Translations under genes and position numbers: made by a program
From: Flavobacterium pallidum
GTDB lineage: Bacteria > Bacteroidota > Bacteroidia > Flavobacteriales > Flavobacteriaceae
Length of the DNA: 64,000 bases
Assembly: GCF_003097535.1 (NCBI RefSeq)
Contig: NZ_CP029187.1
Location: 3,488,757-3,552,756 of the forward strand
Direction: 5' to 3'
Shown here: positions 56,695 through 64,000 of the stretch, in pieces
Position numbering within the stretch: position 1 is the stretch's first letter
Layout: each line of letters starts with the position of its first letter
Notes under the pieces: model-generated
Databases searched by the model: none
What the model was told of the DNA's origin: nothing
Seen by the model: the letters and a program-made list of their open reading frames with translations, nothing else

Positions 56695-57477
56695 ATGAAA
56701 AATCTTTACACACGCATCAGCATCCTATTCCTCTTCGGAATGCTGATGGTGGCCCCAAAATCCTTTTCACAGGATGATGACTTCACAGAAGAAACCTTTA
56801 CGAAGCTTCGTTTAGGATTCCATTCTCACAACAATTTTTACAGGCAAATCCTTCTCGGTTTCGAAAATGACAACGCTACCGAAGGAATTGATCCGGGGTT
56901 TGACGCTGTGAACGTTTTTAACCTGCCGAATGACTTTTACTTTTTATGCGGCACTACAGAATTGTTTATACAAGGTGTTGGTTATTACAATACGAACAAT
57001 ATTTATCCTTTAGGCGTAAGGTCTAATTCTGTAGGCACCATCACTATCAATATCGACGCGGCTGAATATTGGGACCCAACGCAGGAAGTATTCATTTATG
57101 ATGCAGACAATAACACCTATTTTAATATCAAAAACGGGCCGTTTACTGCTAATGTTGGTGTTGGGACCTTCAATAACAGGTTTTCACTGCGTTTTTCTAC
57201 ACAATCCACTTTAGGAACAGGAACAATTACTGATGGAAAAATGTCCGTAAATTACATTACTTCTGAAAAAGTATTATCGTTGATAAACACAACTTCCAAT
57301 ACCGCTACAACCGTAAGCCTTTACAGCATTACCGGTCAAAAAGCAGCCTATTGGAACGTGTCTGAAATAGACCAGACAAATTTAAACCTTCCTGTATCCG
57401 GCCTTAGCGCAGGTGTTTATATTGTAAATGTCGAAACGCCGGGTGGCACCATCACGAAGAAAGTTTTACTGAAATAA
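56695..57477 (+). CDS. Mini T9SS protein: signal peptide plus stand-alone terminal module
   Basis: The 260-residue protein has a signal peptide ending KSFSQ (about 26). The mature part is only the terminal module found at the C-ends of the giants. It starts TKLRLGFHSHNNFYRQILLGF, and continues GIDPGFDAVN, FIQGVGYY, NIYPLGV, QEVFIYDAD and GTFNNRFSLRF. It closes with a type A-like sorting domain (VSLYSITGQ, GVYIVNVETPGG, KKVLLK). It carries no adhesin or enzyme domain. Possible roles are a competitor, cap, co-factor or filler for the T9SS attachment step, or the remnant of a deleted giant. I cannot tell these apart from sequence. It has its own terminator. Confidence 0.85.
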   Translation: MKNLYTRISILFLFGMLMVAPKSFSQDDDFTEETFTKLRLGFHSHNNFYRQILLGFENDNATEGIDPGFDAVNVFNLPNDFYFLCGTTELFIQGVGYYNTNNIYPLGVRSNSVGTITINIDAAEYWDPTQEVFIYDADNNTYFNIKNGPFTANVGVGTFNNRFSLRFSTQSTLGTGTITDGKMSVNYITSEKVLSLINTTSNTATTVSLYSITGQKAAYWNVSEIDQTNLNLPVSGLSAGVYIVNVETPGGTITKKVLLK

Positions 57478-57499
57478 AAATCAATCTACATCTATCAAA

Positions 57500-57527
57500 A
57501 AAGCTCCTCTACCTAAGGAGCTTTTTT
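57500..57527. terminator. Bidirectional terminator between mini T9SS gene and hisS
   Basis: AGCTCCT (57502-57508) pairs with AGGAGCT (57516-57522), with A-run before and T-run after, serving both convergent genes. Confidence 0.8.
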
Positions 57528-57530
57528 ATT

Positions 57531-58904
57531 TTATTCCTTAAGAATTTGTTCTAGTTTCCCGAAATCAACCAATTCCTGGTCACCCGTTGCCAGGTTCTTT
57601 AATGTAAATTTTTCATCAATCATCTCCTGATCCCCGACAATGACCACAAAAGGTATTTCCCTTTTATCAGCATGCTGGAATTGTTTTCCCACTTTTACAT
57701 TGTCAGGATACAACTCTGCCTTGACACCCGATTTACGCAATTTCATAATCGCTTTCATGGCATACAGCGCCTCATTTTCCCCATAATTTACAAACAGGAC
57801 TTTTGAAGTCGCATTAACCGTAGCGGGAAATAATCCCAGCTCCTCCAAAACAAGGTAAATCCTGTCCAGTCCGAAGGAAATTCCCACGCCGCTCATATTT
57901 TTCAACCCGAAAATACCTGTTAGGTCATCATATCTTCCGCCACCGCCTACAGATCCCATCAAAACGGCTTTCGGAGGCGCCACTTCAAAGATAGCTCCCG
58001 TGTAGTAGTTCAGGCCGCGTGCCAAAGTTACATCAAGGTCGAGTATGGATTTATCCAGCCCCAATGCCGCAATTTTGTCGCATATAAAGTGGAGTTCTTG
58101 CACCCCTTTCAAACCTTCATCAGAGCCTGACAACATTTGCTCCAGTTTTTCCAATTTCTTCTGAATCGAACCGGAAAACTGGAATAATGGCTGTATTTTT
58201 TTTATCGCTTCCGCAGAAATGCCTTTGTCGGTCATTTCCTTCCTGACCCCATCTTCGCCTATCTTATCCAATTTATCAAGCGCCACGGTAAAATCTATGA
58301 GTTTGTCTTTGGCACCGATAACTTCCGCAATCCCGGATAAGATCTTGCGATTGTTAATTTTGATAGTCACACCGTCTAATCCAAGTTCACTGAAAACAGC
58401 ATCATACAATTGTACCAACTCGACTTCCTGCCATAAACTTTTAGACCCCACAACATCGGCATCACATTGGAAAAACTCACGGAAACGTCCTTTTTGTGGC
58501 CTGTCTGCACGCCAAACCGGCTGGATTTGGTAACGCTTAAACGGAAATTCTATATCATTCTGATGTTGTACAACGTAGCGTGCAAAAGGCACGGTCAGAT
58601 CGTAACGTAATGCTTTTTCGGAAATTTTGGATGTCAGTTGCTTTGGGTTTTTAGAAAGCAATTCTTCCTCTGAAACTTTTTCCAGAAAGTCCCCGGAATT
58701 CAAAATCTTAAAAATCAGCCTATCCCCTTCTTCACCATATTTCCCCATCAACGTCTCCGAATTCTCAAACGATGGCGTTTCTATAGGCTGGTACCCGAAC
58801 CGTTCAAAATTGCCTTTGATAATCCCAAAAATATATTGCCTTTTCGCCACCTCTCCTGGTGAAAAATCTCTTGTCCCTTTTGGGATTCCCGGTTTTTGTG
58901 CCAT
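57531..58904 (-). CDS. hisS: Histidyl-tRNA synthetase
   Basis: The 457-residue protein is a class II synthetase. PKGTRDFSP lies near the N terminus, motif 2 reads [21 protein letters not shown], the His-binding motif [15 protein letters not shown] follows, and motif 3 is [12 protein letters not shown]. It charges tRNA-His in the cytoplasm. The length is normal. It stands alone, convergent with the T9SS genes. Confidence 0.95.
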   Translation of the reverse strand: MAQKPGIPKGTRDFSPGEVAKRQYIFGIIKGNFERFGYQPIETPSFENSETLMGKYGEEGDRLIFKILNSGDFLEKVSEEELLSKNPKQLTSKISEKALRYDLTVPFARYVVQHQNDIEFPFKRYQIQPVWRADRPQKGRFREFFQCDADVVGSKSLWQEVELVQLYDAVFSELGLDGVTIKINNRKILSGIAEVIGAKDKLIDFTVALDKLDKIGEDGVRKEMTDKGISAEAIKKIQPLFQFSGSIQKKLEKLEQMLSGSDEGLKGVQELHFICDKIAALGLDKSILDLDVTLARGLNYYTGAIFEVAPPKAVLMGSVGGGGRYDDLTGIFGLKNMSGVGISFGLDRIYLVLEELGLFPATVNATSKVLFVNYGENEALYAMKAIMKLRKSGVKAELYPDNVKVGKQFQHADKREIPFVVIVGDQEMIDEKFTLKNLATGDQELVDFGKLEQILKE

Positions 58905-59029
58905 TTCAATTTTATATAAGAATGAGGTTTGTCAAAACCGCAACACTCATTATTAATTATTAATTGCCAATTATAAATTGCTGATGCAAACTTAAACCAA
59001 AAATCGTAATTTCGTAGCAAACCACATCC

Positions 59030-60262
59030 ATGTTTAAACTCTTCCGGGAAAATATCCGTGTTGCTTTAGGCTCCATCCGCACCCAATTGCTACGCACCGT
59101 GTTGACAGTGCTGATTATCGCCATAGGGATTATGGCGCTGGTTGGGATCCTGACTGTGGTAGCGGCTTTGGAAAACGAACTGACCTCCAATTTTGCATCG
59201 ATGGGCGCCAATACGTTCACCATCAATCAATATGATTATTCCTCGCGCAGCAGTGAGGAGGAAAAACCACATCCAGCCATTACATTCCAGCAGGCACGGG
59301 ATTTTAAAGAACGTTTCAGTTATCCGTTTTCAACCTGCTCGTTATCATTTGCGGCTACTTCATCGGCAGAAGTTCGTTATGAATCCGAAAAAACCGACCC
59401 GGAAATCACCATTATGGGGGTCGACAATCTGTTCATCACCAATTCGGGGCTCGAAATACAATCAGGCCGTGATTTCACAGGATTCGACATTGAAAACAAT
59501 AATTACACCTGCATTTTAGGCTCTGATTTCTTAAAAGGCCTGTTCAAAAACACCCAACCGATTGGCAAGACCATTTCCATCCGCGGTGCGCGGTTTAAAG
59601 TGATCGGCGTATTGAAAGAGCGCGGTTCCACCTTTGGCAACAGCCAGGATCTACGGGTTTTCATCCCGATACAGATTGCGCGTTCACTGTTTTCGATGCC
59701 CAACACGAACTACACCATCAGTGTAATGGCGGGCAGGAATGAACTGCTGAACGCCGCTGTAGACAATGCCACCATTACGATGCGCGATGTGAGAAAACTG
59801 AGCCCGGTCGAGCAAAACGATTTCGGTGTAGTACGCAGTGACGACCTTATTAATCGTGTCATGGAAATCTCGGTATATCTTGACGGTGCGGCTTTCCTGA
59901 TCAGCATCATCACGATTTTCGGCTCGTCGATCGCGCTTATGAACATCATGATTGTCTCCGTTACGGAACGTACGCGTGAAATCGGCGTACGGAAGGCATT
60001 GGGCGCAAAAAAAACAACTATCGCCGTACAGTTTTTTATAGAAACGCTGGTCATCGGGCAATTGGGCGGATTTGTAGGTTCCATTTTTGGACTGCTGATC
60101 GGCTACATCATTTCCTCCTTTATCGGATTTGCATTTGTAATTCCCTGGGGCGCCATAGTCTGGGCATTTGTAGTAAGTTTCCTGGTGGCGATCGCTTCGG
60201 GCTTGTACCCTGCTATCAAGGCCGCCAAACTCGACCCGATTGAAGCTTTGCGTTACGAATAA
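59030..60262 (+). CDS. ABC transporter permease (MacB/FtsX type)
   Basis: The 410-residue protein has an N-terminal membrane helix (about residues 20-46), a periplasmic MacB-PCD domain (about 47-260) and three C-terminal helices of an FtsX domain, with TERTREIGVRKALGAKK in the second loop. Such permeases work with a separate ATPase in lipoprotein release, efflux or signalling. No ATPase gene is next to it, so its partner must be encoded elsewhere. The substrate is unknown. Confidence 0.88.
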   Translation: MFKLFRENIRVALGSIRTQLLRTVLTVLIIAIGIMALVGILTVVAALENELTSNFASMGANTFTINQYDYSSRSSEEEKPHPAITFQQARDFKERFSYPFSTCSLSFAATSSAEVRYESEKTDPEITIMGVDNLFITNSGLEIQSGRDFTGFDIENNNYTCILGSDFLKGLFKNTQPIGKTISIRGARFKVIGVLKERGSTFGNSQDLRVFIPIQIARSLFSMPNTNYTISVMAGRNELLNAAVDNATITMRDVRKLSPVEQNDFGVVRSDDLINRVMEISVYLDGAAFLISIITIFGSSIALMNIMIVSVTERTREIGVRKALGAKKTTIAVQFFIETLVIGQLGGFVGSIFGLLIGYIISSFIGFAFVIPWGAIVWAFVVSFLVAIASGLYPAIKAAKLDPIEALRYE

Positions 60263-60263
60263 C

Positions 60264-61106
60264 CTATATGGTTGCCTTCACCATACGGTCATTTCCATAG
60301 ATATCTTTTCGAAGTTGGATATCCTTAAAACCCATCGATTCCAATAACTGCAACATTTCCTTTCCCAAATACTGGTTGATTTCAAAATATAATTTCCCTT
60401 CAGGATGCAGGCTTTTGAGTGCCAGAGTGGCTATTTTACGGTAAAACACCAGCGCATCATCATCCGCTACAAACAATGCCAGATGTGGCTCATACGCTAA
60501 AACATTTTTGCGGATTTCATCTTTTTCCAATTCGCGTACATACGGCGGATTTGAAACGATGATGTCATAACGCTCTTCCAAATCATCGGTAGTGAGGATA
60601 TTTTTCGACAAGAAATTCACTTCTACCTGATTGATTTCTGCATTCTTTTCTGCAATAGCCAAAGCCTTTTCAGAAACATCAATGGCCGAAACCTTCGCAT
60701 CGGTAAAGCTTTTTGCCAAAGAAATGGCGATGCAGCCACTCCCCGTCCCTATGTCAAGGATTTTCGTGTTTTGATCTTTATGATCTGAAACAATCCAATC
60801 GACCAACTCTTCAGTTTCCTGCCTCGGGATCAGGACATTTTCATTCACTTCAAATGTCAACCCATAAAAAGTCGTTTTCCCTAACAGATATTGAACGGGC
60901 ACTTCATTTTTAAGCGCTTCAAGCAAATGACCCCACTTTTCAATTTCAGTAATTTCGTTATCCGGATTCAAAGCCAGATCTATTCTTTTCAAACCCCGGA
61001 GATCTTCCAATATCAGGTAAAAGAAACTCTCCGCTTCCAGTTTATCATAAATGGGAGTCAGCGTTTCGACGAATTTGGTTCTGTAATCGGTGATTTTAAC
61101 TGGCAT
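60264..61106 (-). CDS. prmC: Release factor glutamine methyltransferase PrmC
   Basis: The 280-residue protein has the N-terminal helical domain that recognises release factors and a SAM domain with ILDIGTGSGCIAISLA, the NPPY active site in IIVSNPPYV and the GNDRMVKA tail. It methylates the Gln of the GGQ motif of RF1/RF2. It stands divergently to ribD. Confidence 0.95.
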   Translation of the reverse strand: MPVKITDYRTKFVETLTPIYDKLEAESFFYLILEDLRGLKRIDLALNPDNEITEIEKWGHLLEALKNEVPVQYLLGKTTFYGLTFEVNENVLIPRQETEELVDWIVSDHKDQNTKILDIGTGSGCIAISLAKSFTDAKVSAIDVSEKALAIAEKNAEINQVEVNFLSKNILTTDDLEERYDIIVSNPPYVRELEKDEIRKNVLAYEPHLALFVADDDALVFYRKIATLALKSLHPEGKLYFEINQYLGKEMLQLLESMGFKDIQLRKDIYGNDRMVKATI

Positions 61107-61160
61107 ATCAGTGGCAATTCTGTCTACAAACCTAATGATTTTTTAGTTTACTTTTGTGTG

Positions 61161-62183
61161 ATGACTATCCACGAAAAATTCATGCGGCGCTGCCTTGAAC
61201 TTGCCCAAAACGGACTTGGAACCACCTATCCGAATCCTTTGGTGGGAAGCGTCATTGTTCATGAAGGCAAAATCATCGGCGAAGGCTGGCATCGGAAAGC
61301 CGGGGAACCTCATGCTGAAGTGAATGCAATCAATTCGGTAAAGGACACAGCGTTACTTGAAAAATCAGCTATTTATGTGAACCTGGAACCGTGCAGCCAT
61401 TTTGGAAAAACACCACCCTGCTGTGATTTGATCATTTCCAAAAAAATACCTGAAATCATTATTGGCATTACCGATCCCCATTCGAAAGTGGCAGGAGAAG
61501 GCATACGAAGGCTTCAGGAAGCAGGTAAAAAAGTAACCATCGGTGTTCTTGAAAAAGACTGCAGCGACATCAACAAACGTTTTTTTACTTTCCATAATAA
61601 AAAAAGGCCTTACATTATCCTGAAATGGGCAGAAACACCCGATGGTTTCATAGCTCCGAAAACCAAATCGGAAATTAAACCGGTCTGGATCACCAACGAA
61701 ACTTCGCGCCAATTGGTCCATAAATGGCGCAGTGAGGAACATGCTATACTGATTGGAACGCAGACTGCCGTTGATGATAACCCGACACTGACAACCAGGG
61801 ATTGGGCAGGAAAAAATCCCGTCAGAATAGTTATCGACAGGCACAACAGAATTCCAAAAGAAAATCATATATTTGATAATCAGGCGGAAACCATACTGAT
61901 TTCAGGCACTGAAATTGACTTTAATGAAAATTGTGCGGCACAAATTGCGGAATATCTGTACAAACGCAATATCCAGTCAGTTATCATTGAAGGCGGCAGA
62001 AAAACATTACAGACATTTATAGACGCTGGTTTTTGGGACGAAGCGAGAATTTTTAAAGGGAAAATTCCGTTTGGTGACGGCGTTAAAGCACCTGATATTT
62101 TGGGTACTATTTCTGAAACGCATTCCATTTCAGGAGACGAACTTTTAATGCTTACTAACAATGATCAACACAATTATTTTTGA
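61161..62183 (+). CDS. ribD: Bifunctional riboflavin protein RibD
   Basis: The 340-residue protein has an N-terminal deaminase domain with the zinc ligands HAE (about residue 50) and PCSHFGKTPPCC, and a C-terminal reductase domain. It catalyses the deaminase and reductase steps after GTP cyclohydrolase II in riboflavin synthesis. The frame is open to 60891, but those codons are antisense to prmC, so the ATG at 61161 is chosen. A TACTTTTG box ends only 4 bases before this ATG. Its end overlaps the HAD hydrolase gene by 23 bases. Confidence 0.93.
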   Translation: MTIHEKFMRRCLELAQNGLGTTYPNPLVGSVIVHEGKIIGEGWHRKAGEPHAEVNAINSVKDTALLEKSAIYVNLEPCSHFGKTPPCCDLIISKKIPEIIIGITDPHSKVAGEGIRRLQEAGKKVTIGVLEKDCSDINKRFFTFHNKKRPYIILKWAETPDGFIAPKTKSEIKPVWITNETSRQLVHKWRSEEHAILIGTQTAVDDNPTLTTRDWAGKNPVRIVIDRHNRIPKENHIFDNQAETILISGTEIDFNENCAAQIAEYLYKRNIQSVIIEGGRKTLQTFIDAGFWDEARIFKGKIPFGDGVKAPDILGTISETHSISGDELLMLTNNDQHNYF

Positions 62184-62772
62184 TTTTGGCGATGTCTTAA
62201 TCAATCTTGACAAGGAAACATCACTTAATGAATTTAAAAAACTAGGCCTTGACGGACCCAATCCGGAATTACTGAAACTCAACGATGATTTCGAGCGCGG
62301 TAAAATTACCGAAGATCAGTTCCTGGAAGGGTTTAGAAAAAACCTTCCAAATGCTTCGATAGACCAGATTAAGGCCGCGTGGAACAGCATCATTGGCGAT
62401 TTCCCACTTTATCGCCTTGAATTCCTGCAACTGCTTTCGACCAAATACAGGCTTTTCCTGCTCACGAATACAGATATCATACACATGGAGAATTTTGAAG
62501 ACCAGGTAGGGATGTCATTTGCCAGCGACTTTTACCGCTGTTTTGAAAAAGTATACTATTCCCATGAAATGGGCATGCGAAAACCAGATGAATCCATCTT
62601 CAACTTTATCCTGAAAAAACACGACCTTTCCCCGAAACGCACGCTGTTCGTCGACGATAAGAAAGAAAATACAGATGCTGCCGCGGCATTGGGGATCAAT
62701 GTCTGGAACCTACAGCCTGATGAGGATGTCGTAAACCTCTTCGAAAAGAAATTCATGGTTGTTGATGCATGA
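62161..62772 (+). CDS. HAD-family hydrolase (subfamily IA)
   Basis: The 203-residue protein has motif I DFGDVL, motif II FLLTNT, the Lys region MRKPDESIF and motif III FVDDKKENTDAA. Such enzymes remove phosphate from small metabolites. Overlap with ribD suggests it could supply the missing phosphatase that acts on the pyrimidine intermediate of riboflavin synthesis. This is a plausible inference, because the enzyme for that step differs among bacteria, and it has not been shown here. Confidence 0.85.
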   Translation: MINTIIFDFGDVLINLDKETSLNEFKKLGLDGPNPELLKLNDDFERGKITEDQFLEGFRKNLPNASIDQIKAAWNSIIGDFPLYRLEFLQLLSTKYRLFLLTNTDIIHMENFEDQVGMSFASDFYRCFEKVYYSHEMGMRKPDESIFNFILKKHDLSPKRTLFVDDKKENTDAAAALGINVWNLQPDEDVVNLFEKKFMVVDA

Positions 62773-63386
62773 ATCCAGAAGTACAAGACACTTACAAAAC
62801 CATTTCAACACCTTCAGAAGAAGCGCTTTTTAAGGAAAAAGGCAGCAAATTCTTTGGTTATGCCTTTCCGGTAAGCTCTGAAATTCAGGTGAAGGAAATC
62901 CTCGAGCAGCTTAGAACCAAGCATTACAGTGCAAGGCATTGGTGTTATGCTTACCAATTCGGGACTGAAAAAGTCACCTTTCGCACGAACGATGACGGCG
63001 AACCCAATAATAGTGCAGGAATGCCAATATATGGGCAAATCCAGTCTTTTAAAGTAACTGATGTTTTAATTGTCGTCGTGCGTTATTTTGGTGGCGTGAA
63101 ACTTGGCGTTGGCGGATTGATTTCAGCATACAGGACTGCAGCGCAAATGGCTTTGGAAAATTCCGAAATCATAGAGAAAATTATCCGTATACATTTCATC
63201 ATCCATTTTGAATATAAGAACATGAATAAGGTAATGCGGATGATCCGTGAAAATCAACTCGAAATCGTTTCCCAGAAAATGAAAACTGATTGTGAAATTG
63301 AAATATCGTGCAGAAAAAAAACTTCGCAAACAGTTTTTGAAACATTCCATTCCGCATTCGAAATTGACATCAGGATCAAGGAATAA
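62769..63386 (+). CDS. YigZ/IMPACT-family protein
   Basis: The 205-residue protein has the conserved core HYSARHWCYAYQFG, NNSAGMPIYGQI and VVVRYFGGVKLGVGGL of UPF0029 (YigZ/IMPACT), followed by a ferredoxin-like C-terminal domain. The eukaryotic member regulates translation through GCN1; the bacterial role is unknown. It overlaps the HAD gene by 4 bases (ATGA). Confidence 0.9.
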   Translation: MNPEVQDTYKTISTPSEEALFKEKGSKFFGYAFPVSSEIQVKEILEQLRTKHYSARHWCYAYQFGTEKVTFRTNDDGEPNNSAGMPIYGQIQSFKVTDVLIVVVRYFGGVKLGVGGLISAYRTAAQMALENSEIIEKIIRIHFIIHFEYKNMNKVMRMIRENQLEIVSQKMKTDCEIEISCRKKTSQTVFETFHSAFEIDIRIKE

Positions 63387-63393
63387 CAACCAT

Positions 63394-63810
63394 TTATTCG
63401 GATTTATTATCAATCTTTAAAATACGCTCCAAAATATACTCCGGAGGCATCGTCGGGCGGCCGGTTTTCATGTCTACAAACACTAAAATGGAGTTCGCAA
63501 TTGTTAATAACTCGCCTGTCTCGCTATACAGTTCATAATCAAATTCTATACGTACCGACGACTGGTTTTTTAATATAGTTTTAACAACCAACAAATCATC
63601 ATATTTGGCGGGTTTTTTATAATTCATTGTAAGGGAAACCACAGGGAGCATGATTCCATTTTCTTCCATCCACTTATAGGAAATTCCCAGGTTTCTCAGC
63701 CATTCCACGCGCCCCATCTCGAAATACTGGGCATAATTTCCGTGATAAACCACACCCATCTGGTCGGTTTCAGCATACCGTACACGTACTTCAATCTGAT
63801 GTGTTCGCAT
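63394..63810 (-). CDS. Acyl-CoA thioesterase (4HBT/YbgC type)
   Basis: The 138-residue protein is a hot-dog fold enzyme with the YAETDQMGVVYHGNY motif, whose Asp16 is the usual catalytic residue. It hydrolyses acyl-CoA thioesters; acyl length is unknown. It converges with the YigZ gene with a 7-base gap and no clear terminator between. Confidence 0.88.
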   Translation of the reverse strand: MRTHQIEVRVRYAETDQMGVVYHGNYAQYFEMGRVEWLRNLGISYKWMEENGIMLPVVSLTMNYKKPAKYDDLLVVKTILKNQSSVRIEFDYELYSETGELLTIANSILVFVDMKTGRPTMPPEYILERILKIDNKSE

Positions 63811-64000
63811 ATTTTTATTTAGACTTATTTTAACATTAATTTTACCCTATACTTACGATATTTTTTTTACAAAATCTATCCTGAATAATTTTTTTTTACA
63901 GAATTTTGTTCACATATTTGTTCTCCCGAACATAAGAGGATTTTACACTTCCGTTTTTGTAAGATAAACCATTAATAAACAAAAAATTTAGGCCAATAAT
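63811..64000. other. Upstream region of a gene beyond the window
   Basis: This is an AT-rich leader with no ORF. A CATATTTG box (63913-63920) resembles a -7 element reading rightward. From memory, flavobacterial dnaA often neighbours this thioesterase, so dnaA may follow, but no DnaA protein sequence or box is visible here. Confidence 0.3.

Noticed and set aside
33477..57477. Genomic island inserted at tRNA-Met
   Set aside because: The tRNA borders the cargo genes, but I found no direct repeat of its 3' end near 57.5 kb and no integrase; XerD at 19.3 kb looks housekeeping.
60891..61160. N-terminal extension of RibD
   Set aside because: These codons are antisense to prmC and give no RibD-like sequence; the ATG at 61161 starts the conserved deaminase domain.

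Overview
The window looks like a chromosomal segment of a flavobacterium (Bacteroidota, Flavobacteriaceae, most likely Flavobacterium or a close relative). The evidence is consistent across the window. Promoters match the Bacteroidota form (TTG, about 19-21 bases, then TAnnTTTG). Giant surface proteins carry type IX secretion (T9SS) C-terminal domains. DUF4290, DUF5686, SprB-type repeats and a carboxypeptidase-regulatory-type TonB receptor are typical of the group. No 5' genome end, rRNA, phage, IS element or CRISPR array is seen.

Layout. Positions 1-5.1 kb hold the end of a membrane glycosyltransferase, a phosphohexomutase, an MsbA-like ABC exporter and two small unknowns. 5.3-9.2 kb is a porin / imelysin lipoprotein / di-heme cytochrome operon, probably for metal (iron) handling. 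It is followed by a 560-base gap holding a nine-unit 21-bp minisatellite. 9.7-14.7 kb is a minus-strand envelope operon (M23 peptidase, TonB receptor, EF-hand-like lipoprotein). 14.9-17.3 kb is a division/RNA module: a coiled-coil protein, ZapA, a structured RNA that I read as 6S RNA, and RNase Y. 17.4-20.9 kb holds a soluble PAS kinase / response regulator pair, XerD and an outer-membrane barrel. 21.1-33.3 kb is mostly housekeeping: AroQ, MurA with Asp replacing the catalytic Cys, RecQ, Fmt, HU, YqgE and an aminotransferase class IV enzyme. A tRNA-Met (CAT) follows at 33.5 kb.

The centre of interest is 33.8-57.5 kb. Four consecutive plus-strand genes, each with its own terminator, encode T9SS cargo. 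The first is a 2775-residue reprolysin-like metalloprotease with thirteen nearly identical 77-residue SprB-type repeats. Next come two giant multidomain proteins of 2362 and 2187 residues, with glycine-rich, choice-of-anchor-D and LamG-like domains. The fourth is a 260-residue protein that is only a signal peptide plus the terminal module shared by all three giants. I read this as a surface-adhesin/protease locus; the stand-alone terminal module is the most unusual part.

57.5-63.8 kb returns to housekeeping: HisS, an FtsX/MacB-type permease, PrmC, a RibD / HAD hydrolase / YigZ operon and a YbgC-type thioesterase. The last 190 bases are the upstream region of a gene lying outside the window.

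Two copies of a structured intergenic element near 0.6 and 5.1 kb share an unusual conserved core and may be a flavobacterial RNA motif. All family names are from reading the sequence; no database search was run.
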